A stretch of 64,000 nt of DNA from contig CM063114.1 of assembly GCA_031841125.1 (NCBI GenBank), positions 10,912,001 through 10,976,000 on the forward strand, given 5' to 3'. The notes under the pieces were generated by a model. The model searched no databases. It worked only from the letters and a program-made list of their open reading frames with translations, and was not told the DNA's origin. The translations under genes were made by a program, and so were the position numbers. Positions within the stretch are counted from its first letter, which is position 1. Each line of letters starts with the position of its first letter. The DNA comes from Acanthococcus lagerstroemiae (Eukaryota; Arthropoda; Insecta; Hemiptera; Eriococcidae). This document shows positions 11,936 to 22,900 of the stretch, piece after piece.

Positions 11936-12885
11936 TTCTCTCTGAAAAATGTGCGACCTTGTAGATGGTACTGTTCGTCTAATAGCACCCTTTAATCCAG
12001 CCGGTCCGATTTCCATTTTGCTGGAATGCACTGACGGCTTGGCGCTGGAAAAAAAAGACACCTCTTGTCTGCACGCAAATCCGCGAACGGGATTTCAAAT
12101 TTAAATTACGCTCTCGGTTTGGTAATTAACTGATGTAGCCATAACCGGGAGACAAAACAGTCAACTCGCAGCCCGTCTTCGTGCTTTCGGGATACAGCTT
12201 GACAGCTGAGGCCTTCCAGTTAGCGCGAGGGGGAGACGAAAACCATCAGAAAATATGATAAAGACGTCAAATTAAGAGCAATGAGGAAGTGTGTTCCAAG
12301 ATAGAACGTCCATATCATTTATCACCGTCTTTCTCTCTCTCGCTCTCTGGAGTATAGCTTTTAACGAAAAACACCAACCCGAGGCTCGAGACTCGGCTTT
12401 AATAAAAGCAACCGCGGAGTCGTCGGATATTAATGGAATGGCGAAAGTAGGAAGCGGGAAAAAAGGAAAGTGAAGAAATCTCGGAACTAAAGTCATTTTC
12501 ATTACCAGCGGAGGGAGGAAACGATATATTACCCTTGAACTCGAGAACGTAGGCCCAGATGGCCCAGGTAGCAGCTAGCAAGTATGTGGTCTAGCCTCGG
12601 GGGTAAAACGGATCACCGATAATGTTCATAGGAAATCGGCAATGTTCATAGAAAATCGGAAAATTTAGTTCGAATAGCCCGATTATTGAGTGATTTGGTA
12701 TCTCCACCTGTGGGTTGGCTTGTTACTATGTGAGGCCTTTTTTGTTTCAAATAAGCCAGTTTTCGCTTGTTTTCGAAATGCTAAAGGGTTCATAGAGTTC
12801 GACTCGTATGTTCAGTGAAATACAATCACACCCCTGCACTAGGGGGTGTCTTGTTTTGAAAATTTTCAAAATTTGACCCCGTTAG
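11936..12885. other. Unassigned intergenic stretch
   Basis: No exon or repeat family was recognised. A short CT microsatellite lies near 12330-12347. Confidence 0.5.
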
Positions 12886-13053
12886 CCCCTGAAATTTTGC
12901 CCTATACTACGAAAGTAACGTCAAAATTTTAGAACTGTTGAATAATTTTGAAGCGGTCACCCGGGGGGGGGGGGCTTACTTTAACGCAGTATATTCACAT
13001 AATGATTTGTCAGCTAGCACTTCATCGCCTGAAATCGTCTGTATACAGGGTGT
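12886..13053. repeat. Dispersed repeat R1, copy 2
   Basis: Same 170-bp sequence and orientation as 457-628, with a G run near 12963-12973 where copy 1 reads CCCCCGAGAGCGGGG. Its right edge overlaps the left terminus of the element starting at 13047. Confidence 0.75.
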
Positions 13054-13588
13054 CTTCCGGTCATACATGTCATTACAAAAGTCCTACAATTGAGACAGTG
13101 GTCATAAAAGGCATACAAAAGTCATATGTACAGTTGCTTCTAATTACTTAAAAATTTGGTAATTCCTCCCAAACAATCGCAATGTTATTTCTTATCAAAA
13201 TATGGTCAAATTGGAATTTAATTGCATATTTGTGTTCTTTGCAACATTCCTTGCAATAATTCGTTCGTTATTGTTTGATTATTAAGTTTCTTCAGCGTTT
13301 TTGTGTGCAGCTAGTGACGAGAAACAAATTTTTTTTTTAATTGCTTAGAGTGTCTCCTACTTTTGGGATATCTTAATGGTATTCGCCGCATATTCTATAG
13401 AGACGATTTTGAACCACGAAAAGTGTTTGTTGACAAATCCTTAAATCCTTCGGTAAACTTGAGATCCGGGAGGCCACCTTAAACTTATTTAAAACTTACG
13501 AAAATTTAACAACGTTACTTTCATAGGACAAGGAAAAACTTCAAAAGGAGGTCAGATCAATTCGAAAAGTTTTTAAATAAGACACCCT
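13047..13588. mobile_element. Terminal-inverted-repeat element, AGGGTGTCTT ends
   Basis: Perfect 10-bp inverted ends are AGGGTGTCTT at 13047-13056 and AAGACACCCT at 13579-13588. The interior is AT-rich and non-coding. The ends match those of the elements at 47.1 and 56.6 kb. It lies just 3' of the troponin C gene. Confidence 0.6.
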
Positions 13589-13908
13589 ACCGTCCTGTCG
13601 TCCATCATACATCAAGTTCTAACCAAAAACTAGTGCAAGTTCGCGTACGTCATAATCGGGAATATTTGCGATACAATTATTGATTTTCTGCCCTAGTAAG
13701 TCATGAAATATTCATCGATATCGCCTGTTTTCTCTCGTGTTTTTTGTAACAAACACTATTAAATTTATATATAAAAAAAAAGGAAACAATGTTTCTAGAG
13801 AAATGACAATCACGGTGTGACAAGTACAACCGCTATCATAGTCTACTGGAAAAGAGAAAATTGCGAGCGAATCGCGCTGAACAAACTGTCGGAGATTCTT
13901 GTATACGT
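13589..13908 (-). other. Presumed 3' UTR of troponin C
   Basis: This is AT-rich sequence between the stop codon and a terminal-inverted-repeat element starting at 13588. No AATAAA was found on the minus strand here. A weaker TATAAA-type hexamer near 13764 could serve, and ATTAAA hexamers occur further on inside the mobile element. The transcript end cannot be set from sequence alone. Confidence 0.4.
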
Positions 13909-13943
13909 TTAGTCGTCGCCGCCGGTCATCACCTCCATAAATT
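13909..13943 (-). CDS. TpnC: Troponin C coding exon 6 (C-terminus and stop)
   Basis: It encodes the rest of Glu148 (the calcium-binding Glu of EF-hand IV), then [10 protein letters not shown] and TAA. The acceptor is TTTTTCAG after a pyrimidine run. It lies 6.9 kb beyond exon 5, but phase and residue match are exact, and I saw no competing last exon in the intron. Confidence 0.94.
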
Positions 13944-16900
13944 CTGAAAAAGCAAAAAGCAAACATTTGTTACAAAGCGGTAAATTCAATTATATATAAT
14001 ATGAAGTTTCTGAAAGAGGACGAATTGAGCTGTCTAGCTGGAGGGTGGTGAGGTGTCAGAATAATTTCCTTTGAGTTGAAATTGCAGGTTTAGTGGAGCC
14101 GGTAAATCAGCTACGCCGACATCGTACCGAACGCAAATTTCAACTTGAATTTGTAAAGACTTTTACCGCGCTCTCAGTACCCCATCGAAGATCGCTGTGT
14201 GGCTAATGGCTTGAAAATTCCAACAAATAGAGCACTAGGTCCAAAAAATTGATTCATATTTGTCGCCGGTCGATTCAATGCTAGCTCACGCTATCAGATC
14301 TACAGTAGAAATTATTCCCATAATTCAGGGACCTCGAAATCTTATGAATTGAATTCCATGTCGAAAAATTGATATCATTTTCTCCTGTCCTCCTCCTTCC
14401 GTCATTTGGTCATTGACTGATCCGCTCAGTATCATCTCGTCACTCTTGCTCCACAAAAAGAGTCTACAAAATTTGAATAAAACACTTGAGAAGGACATGT
14501 ATAGTTCACAAAATGGAGAGACCAGATTCGTAAATTTCTTTCGAAAATGAGTACAGTGACCTCAAGAACCTGTAAATCAGATCCTATGTTCAAAAGTTGA
14601 ATCATTTCATTTTGTTCCTCCTGAAATTCCCAGGTCCTAGGGTTCATCACATAAGTTTTTCAGAAAGAGATATCTTTTGAAAAAAATGAGTAGTTTAGTG
14701 TCAAGAATTACAAATTTCATGTAGTCTAGGATGGATATCAGTTTGTTAAATTTTCAAGATAGTGCGTTTCTGTCGTTCGTTTGACCCTGCATTGAAAGTT
14801 GAGTCTGGGGAGGGTAGAGATGATAAATGAAAAAAAAAACAAAAACAACTGTATAATTGTCAATTTTGGAGGTTTAAGGGTGGCTAAATTCATTCATGAC
14901 CTTCAATTGGCCCTTATTTCAACATGAGGGCTTTCGGAAGATGGGGACCCAAAACTAAAATGAAACGTTGTAAGCGTGTCAAAAGTTGCTGAATTGGTTT
15001 CGGACGTTATTTTGATCATGATTACAAAATTGAAACTTTCTGCGAGGGAGAAGGGGGTCAAAATAAAACAAACTATGACAAATACACGATCGCTGTTTTT
15101 TCTTAGGGGTCCGGAAAATTCGGCTCATTGATTTGACTTTAGTTTGAAAGAAGTATGGCGGGGGAATTCAGAATTAAAAAGTTGATAAATACAATATGGG
15201 TACAAATGTTGGTGTTTGAAAAAAACCGTTAAATTTGTTCGTCGTGTTGGTGTAACATCCTAATTTAAAAATTTCGATTGTAATGTAAGGGGGGCACAAA
15301 TTAAAACCGGAAAGTTGACAGTTACAGTATGAATAATGTAATTTTTGGTAGTTACAAGCTGTAGCAATTTAACTCGTGCGTAGCCATGAGCCATTTTGAA
15401 TCCAGTCGGGCCCGTGGATGTCGAATTGACTACGCGGTACGCTCTGCATAGTCGGATTTGGCATCCACGGGCGCGGTATTATACAAAATGACGTCATGGC
15501 TACCCTTCAATTAAAGTGCTGTAATTTAACTTCAGATTTCAAAGTGAAAGTTCGGGGGGGGGGTGTTCAATTGAAAAAGTTGGCAGATACATTAAGGAGT
15601 TTGTTTCTGGTTTTCGATAGTCGCTGGATTTGTTTGTGACGTTACTTCGCTCATAATTTGAAAATGAAAGAGCCCTGGTAAAATGGAGCGGAGGGGGGAC
15701 GATTGAAATCAGAAAAGTTGACAAGTACAATATAACCGCTAAACTTGTTTGTCACATTAGTTTAACTCGATTCTGAAACGGAGGTTTTTGTGTGTGTATG
15801 GGGGGGGGGGGTTAAATAAAAAAGTTGAAAAATTCTTACTGATATTATTTGGTTTTAGAAAATCGCTGAGGTCGTTTATGACGTTAATTTAACTTCAGTC
15901 CTCAAACTGAGGCTCCTGGGGAAAGGCCATGAGGAGTTATTGGAACAAACTGACAAGGACCCATTCATGGATACCGTTTTTTGGTTTTCGTGGCGTTAGT
16001 TTGATTATAATTTGAAAATATAGTTTCCTTAGGGGTAGGGGGTGGGGGAATTCAAAATCAGAAAAGTTGGTGGATTCTATATTATGGATATTATATTTGA
16101 TACTTACAAATTCACTTAATTCGTTTGCCACTTTAGTTGAACTTATATTTTTAAATTAAGTCTCTTAGAAAGGGAAAGATTTAAGGGAAAAAGTTGACAA
16201 ATAGACGATGAATATCAGATGGTCTTTGAAAGTCGCTATAACCGTTTGCTACGTTAGTTTGGCCATATCTCGAAAATTTATGTTCCTAGTCTAGAGGTTA
16301 AAATGAGACCAGGCAACAAATACTCAACTGGTATTATTTCTCTGTTTTTAAAAGTTACCGAATTCGATTCTGGTATTGATTTGACTTCAGTTTTAAAATT
16401 GAATTGGGAGGGGTAGTAGAACCGTAGTGAGAAAATTCGAGCCCGGAATTACGTCTTTTTTGCTCCCTCCGTTACAATAGGATATGCAGCAAAAGGAAAA
16501 AAATCGTAGTCTTAAATTTCTTACAAGAAAAGGCTATCTGATCCCCGCACCCGGAACAAACACCCCGGTTTTCTGTTCTCATCAGATCTGGGAGGAGTGG
16601 AGGTCAAAATCAGGAAGATTTCTATTTCAATTTGGATGTAATTTTTGATGGTTCGAAGTTGGCTAAAATCTGTCATCACGTTCATTTTTGATCCAATGAG
16701 AAAATAGTGTCGCCTGGAGAATGGGGGTGAAAATTAAGAAGGACAGTGATGATGCGGATATCGTTTTAAAATTTCGAAGGCTACTAAATTTATCTCTGGA
16801 TCACTGGTTTTTATTATTTAATCCTAATTTGAACTCTGAGGTTTTTGAAGGTCGATGAGATCTCAAAGTTTTTAAATTTTTGTTTGACATTAGGCTGACC

Positions 16901-19900
16901 CATCGCTTCAAACTGAGATACTGAGAGTCTGAGAATTGAAAGTTATAGATTTGTGAACTCCAAAGAAGATCTGATGTCGTGGATTTAAGGGCCATCTGAT
17001 ATTACGTAATTATTGAGGGATTTGGCCATTTGATTATGTGTGATTATATTGGGGCCGGCTAAAGTCCGTACGGCTCGTTCAGTGAGGGGGGAGGGTATAT
17101 ATATAAGCAGGAAAACTGTTGCTAGCTGTCTGTCGGAATGCGCCAAGAAATACCGACTTTGTGAACATTATTGAGGAGGGTGGTTAACATCACTCTCATC
17201 CCACTTGCGGTGTCCCTGTATGTGGGACTTTCATAAATGACTGCGTAATACTCGAGGAAGGGGGTCGTGAATGTGTACCCTCTTTCAGGTTTGAACATAC
17301 TGCGATAACTCATGAGTCATGATAAGTAGGGTGGAAGGAAGCCGTTCAGTCAGATGACTGATAATTGCAAGTTCAATGTAGGCAGCCCCTTGAGCGTCTG
17401 TTTTGGGGGGAATTATCGAGAGATGATGGTGAGGGCTGCTCTATTTCGGAATTGAAATTTAGATTCATCGAGTGCAAAAACATTACGTATAAAGTTGTCG
17501 GTGTCAATTTTTTTTTCTCAAGTTTTCGTGGTGGTTGATCGTAAAATGAGTTATTTTCGAGGCCACTAGATTGCATTTTGGAATGATTTTGATTTTTGAT
17601 CCGAGGTTCAAAAACGGAGCTCCAATAGGGGTTGTGGATCAAAACGTTTATAATTTCTTGTATTAGTTTTGAAGATTACTAAATTCGTTTTCGATATCGG
17701 AAAAATCGTAAATTTTGGTTCTTGCATTTTAAATTCTACTAGGCTGGCTTCGAAGCATTCAAGTAGTAGATTTTTGGAAATACAGCCCGGTTGAATGACT
17801 CCTCGGGATCATTAGCCTCTGGTGTTGAAGTCATTGATCTAAAATGAAGTCACTCTGCAGGCAGTATTCCAAACGGCAGGAATGTTCCGCTGAAACCACT
17901 ACTGACTGAAACTAAACTTTAAGTCATAATTTTGGTCGTTATTCATTAAGTCGAAAGCTAGTCAGGCGAATTCTGCTGGTCGACTTTCATCCCATGAGTC
18001 AGCCATAAGCTTGGTTATACAGCTTAAACTTCTCGATTCAGCTGACGCCACAAGTGAAAGGGAAAAAATTGTAAATAAATTGATAAAAAATTGGCCATCA
18101 TTTATATATAATTATAAGGAATTTACTGTTTTAAATTGGTCTCATCAGTTATCAAAATAATGTGAAATTGCAAGCCTTATAACTTGTGACTCAAGTCAAC
18201 TCATGTGTAATAATTAAGTCATATTTGAAGGCGGAAAATTAGTTTCAAGCCATAAACCAAGTCAACCAGCAGCTTAAAAGCCATCAGCTAAGCTTAGGCG
18301 AGTGACCATGAACACTAGTGGATTCTCTGACTTAATATAAAGGGTTCATTGCCTGGAACTCCTAATGTAGACCTAATCGTTTTCGAAATCGTGCATTAGG
18401 AAACGAGCCTTTTTTGAGTCTAGAATGGGAATGGCATTCAAGTGACCTAGGCTGGTTTTTCGGCCAGAAGGGAAGAGGCTCCTCTTCTTCTAATTCGCTC
18501 TCAACCCGAGCCCTGGAATCCGCCCTTTTGAGCATTACTTTAGAGACGTCGGGGAGCCTTTTAGGGCTGCCTTAGCCCTTCTCTCTTCATCGGCCTAGGT
18601 CGACTGCGCTATCATCCTGTCAAATACCCGTATCACTAGCCCCGTGGTTGCAGATACTGGCGACCGATTACACACTTCTCGGAGGCCTCTGCTGTAAGTA
18701 GTTGTGACTCTGTGTACGTTATCAGAATGCGCTGTTAGAATGTGTGACGAGTTCTTTCTTGCATTACTGATAACGATGCCGGCGTTGGGAATCGAACCCG
18801 ATACCTTCGGGTTATGAAGCCGAGTTCTTCCAGCTACGCCACAAAGCCACTGCTAGTGTAGACCTGTAATGTGCCCTAAGTAATCAACCCCTCATTTTTA
18901 TTAAACTTGTAGGTCATTGGCCTTTGATGAAGAGTTCATAGACCGATAAGTTTCTTGAGAGCTTTTATATAATCTGATTCGTCACCCCCCCCCCCCTAGT
19001 TCTCGTATATTTGTGCAACTGGTATTCGTTGAATTGTACAGTATTTAATATTCCGGATAGCTGATTGATTAGGTTGCTTTGAACGCCCCCCTCTCCTTAA
19101 TGACTCCCGGAAAGAATTTTCAAAAAGAAAGTAGAAGACTTCTTTATGCCGGATTTAATTAAGTATAGGCCCAATCGGGGTAGTGCCAGGTTGGGGAGTG
19201 CGGTTTCGGGGGGCCAATTTGGCGTACGTGCACCGCCATACGCTCCACCATCATCGAATTTCTCGTACAGTTGATAATTTTCGAAATGTTTGAAAAAACT
19301 GATTTGTATGGTACCCTACCACCGACCATATGCTCTTCCGGGATCAGTGAAGACATTCGATATGTTGATTAGAGGGTCAATGTGAAAAGATTTGTGTTTC
19401 CAGTTATTCTGTTTTTTTTCTTTTATTTTTTTCAGTCTAACTTTCTTGTACTAAACATACGAAACAACTGGTTACCACCCCCTCCCCCCTCCCGATAGTA
19501 TTGTTCAAATATTGATTCTTATATCGCTTATGTGGTACTTGACGTCACTTGCTTGACAGTTTTTTTATTTAGGAATATTTGATCCGACTAAGGAATTTCC
19601 ACTAGTTTAAAAAAATATTATCTGACACCTGATAGGGTTTCTTTGTTAATGCTGGTGGCATCACATTCCTATTTGATTCTGTGCGTGGCAAATTATCTTC
19701 AACCTGTTTTGTTTGGTAATGCGTTATATTTCTCCTGCGGAGTAAGTTTCTAAAGAAGTTCTCTCTCAAGGTTATGACAAGCTGATTGACCTCTACTAGT
19801 TGATCAACCTCTACTGTTGAGGTCATTTAACCTCTTTTCTAGTTTTACTCTCAAACCTAGCCCTGAAATCCGCCTTTTTGAGCATTACCTCAGAGATGTA

Positions 19901-22900
19901 GGGGAGGCTGTTAGGGCTGTCTTAGCCCTTTTCTCATCCTGCGAAAGAACCGGCATAGGTCGAAATGTAGCGAGTTGCTACGTGGGCTCTCGAACCCGGG
20001 ACCTCTGGAATCCGAGACCAGCGCGCAATCCACTCGGCAAACCAGACCTGGCAGAATTCCAAACGAGGTCATCGATTTATTATAGAATGCATTACCTTCA
20101 ACCTTGTCACTTGGTGGAGCGTACGGCGATGCATACATGCCAAATTGGCTCCTCAGACATCGCAACCCTGGCCCTGGAAACTACCTTTCTAAAAATTTGT
20201 ACTAAGTCGAATTTGAATTCAGTTTTTTTTTTGTGTGCGGCAACACCAGCATTTGTTTCATCTATCCAGGCTTTTCAGTGTCACTCAAAAAGTTCGAGTT
20301 GTAAAATAATCTGATGGAACGTTTTTTTTTCTTTTTTGTTTTTTCCCCCTCTTATATGCCATTTTGCAGAAATCTCGTATCCCCCTGCGACCCACGAGTC
20401 CAACATTATACAGACTTGAGCTAGACTGTCATCTTGTCGCAACTCGAGTGATGCGTGAAAATGCATACGAAATTAGCATTTGTGTATAAGAGTTGAGCGT
20501 ACTTAGATCCTCCAGATGTGACCGGCGACGAAGACGAGGGTGTAGTCTGTAGTGTACAGCCCGCTCCTGTTCCCATCCCTGTTTTCGAAAGCGCACGTCC
20601 TTGTACGTGTGTGCGTGTTTTTGCAACACAAATGAGCTGAAAATTTCGGTAAGTAATTTGCGCGTAAACAATGAACCCGTTAATGAACCGGCGAGTCCAA
20701 TCCGGGAATATGTAAGCAGTAATCGATTGTCATTCTCTGGTCCTGTGCATGCGTGCGTGTATCTTGTACTAATACGGAAAGGGGGCTTATGATATCTGTG
20801 GTCCCCTGTAGCTCCCAAAAAAATGAATAAAACGAACGCACTGTGCGTCGATTACGTACCATCGAAGTCGACTGTCCCGGAGCCGTCCGCATCGATCTCC
20901 TCTATCATCAAGTCCAGGTCTTCGTTCGTGATTTTATCGTCCAGCTCTTTGAGTATTTCTCGTAAAACGGCCGTTGTTATGTAACCATTTCCTGTAAAAC
21001 GCAATGTTAAAAATGCATTATTGATTTGGTCGAGTACTGGCTGTCAGCGAGCATTTACGACACCTGGGAGTATGCACGATGTCGTATTGACTCGGACGAC
21101 GAACTCAAGAGTCAGAGTGGCTCGTCAGCTCACGATGATTGCCCTCGGTGCGTCGCTTCTGGTCGGCCATCGACGACTTCTAAGTGGAATCGATCGATTG
21201 GTGTTCGGTCGTAAATTTCGAGACGTGAACTCTGCGGTAGACTGCTGGCGAGACCGTGTGCTGGCAGAAATGAAGTCCGATTGCTATGTCAATAAGCCGG
21301 GTCTCCTCGTTTGTGTATCGTGTAGTATACGTTTTGTGCCCTAATGCGCATTAATGTCGCATAGTCGATTGTGGAAAAGCGAAAGAAAGTGAGCTTTATC
21401 GGCTGTGTGGTGCTGTCGATTTACGAGTTTACCTGACGGTCAATATGCTTGGGCGTTTGTCGAAGAACACGAAAAGGAGAGTACATTGCGTAGAGTTGGG
21501 GACTGCGTCTGCTGGTCTGCTTGTTCCTCCTCATGGTCACTATATCAGTGAATTGTGCTATTTCTATCAAATTACGAGAAATAATGTTTGGTCAGATAGC
21601 GAACAGGCCTTGCATCTGTTTAAGTCTTCCAGAGCACCATCGTAGGAACGGGGGGAGGCTGTTAGTCCCCAAACGGTGTCAAAAGAGCACTTCAGACTGT
21701 ATTTTGGCGCATTAATTACAGCAAAAATATGATGGGATATATGCTGTAGCGACCCCCCCCCCCTCCACACACACACAAACACACTCAAGATCCCAAGACT
21801 GAGACCTTTCTACACTTGTGTTTCTGAGTCGTGTTAAATTCTCTTATTTGGAATCACCGGGCTAGTCCTCCCGAGTCTCACTTTCAAGTTGATGCTTATG
21901 AGAGTTGGGTGTCTCTCTTCCAAGTTCACTTGAGCTAACCTCTCCCGGATCACCTAGCCTGCATTTTTAACTTTCTCACGAATTCCTTTTTGTGTTTGAA
22001 GTTAAGGATCATGTCCCCGTCAGCAGGTGACGGGCTATGATGATGGAGGAACGAGTTCTGTGTCTTTAGACGTACTGAAACTCTGGTATCACCTTGAATC
22101 CTCTCGTTTGGAGTTCTCAGGTAAGTCCTCCGTTCGACGATCCATGCAGCTGTCTGTGAGACTGCTATTTTCTGTAGCCACAGGTGGCGCTCACATTCGG
22201 GAAATTCTCGACATCCATTGAAGAGACTCTAGCACTCTTTTGGGAAATTCTGATGCTTAATCGGAAAAATGAACTAGATGATTTTCTGTCGTAGGAAATT
22301 TTTTTTTATATTGAGATATAATGGAACCTAAACATTTCTAATTCATCTTCCCACAAAGAAAATACATCCATGTGACCCGAAGATGTACATCCAAATTTCT
22401 GGATTGCTTCACGTTTGGGTTACTCAGTTATCGTTAGGGATGAAGGCAAACTTGAACTATAGTTATGGAAACTTCCTCAGGAAGTGCTTATCTTGATCGA
22501 GAACCAGCTTCCAGTTCTCCGTAGGTAGTTGTGTTGAAGATGAAATTGAGTTTTATTAATGTACGTACGGAATTTCAATTGCAACCATCTCGGAGTTGAT
22601 TTAATGTGTGCCTGTGTGTGTGTCTATGCGACTGGCTGGCTGTCTATCTGATTATGTGTCTGTCTGTCTGATTGAGTGACTGGATGGCTGGCTGACTGTC
22701 TATCTGTGTTTTATCTGCCTTTCGGTTTCTCTGTCGACACTGTATGAAAAAATCCGGCATCTATCTACCTACACCTCCTCCCCCATTATCTTCTATGAGA
22801 AAAATAGAGCCGAAAGGATGCTCGAGACCAAATCCCACTCTAGCTCCAGAGCTAATACTGGATGTTTTATGTATGTCTCTTGGCTGACTGTGTGTTTTGT

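Larger units (their letters stand above)
13944..20859 (-). other. Troponin C intron 5 (6916 bp)
   Basis: GTACGT-TTTCAG intron, phase 1. It is dominated by a degenerate ~125-bp tandem array (14.9-17.0 kb) with a foldback MITE inside it, followed by two tRNA-derived SINEs (18.5-18.9 and 19.8-20.1 kb). The stretch 13.95-14.85 kb is AT-rich and unassigned. Confidence 0.8.

Noticed and set aside
18780..18848. Functional tRNA-Met gene on the minus strand
   Set aside because: The stems have mismatches and the sequence runs on into a SINE body whose last part is shared by three other SINEs in the window.
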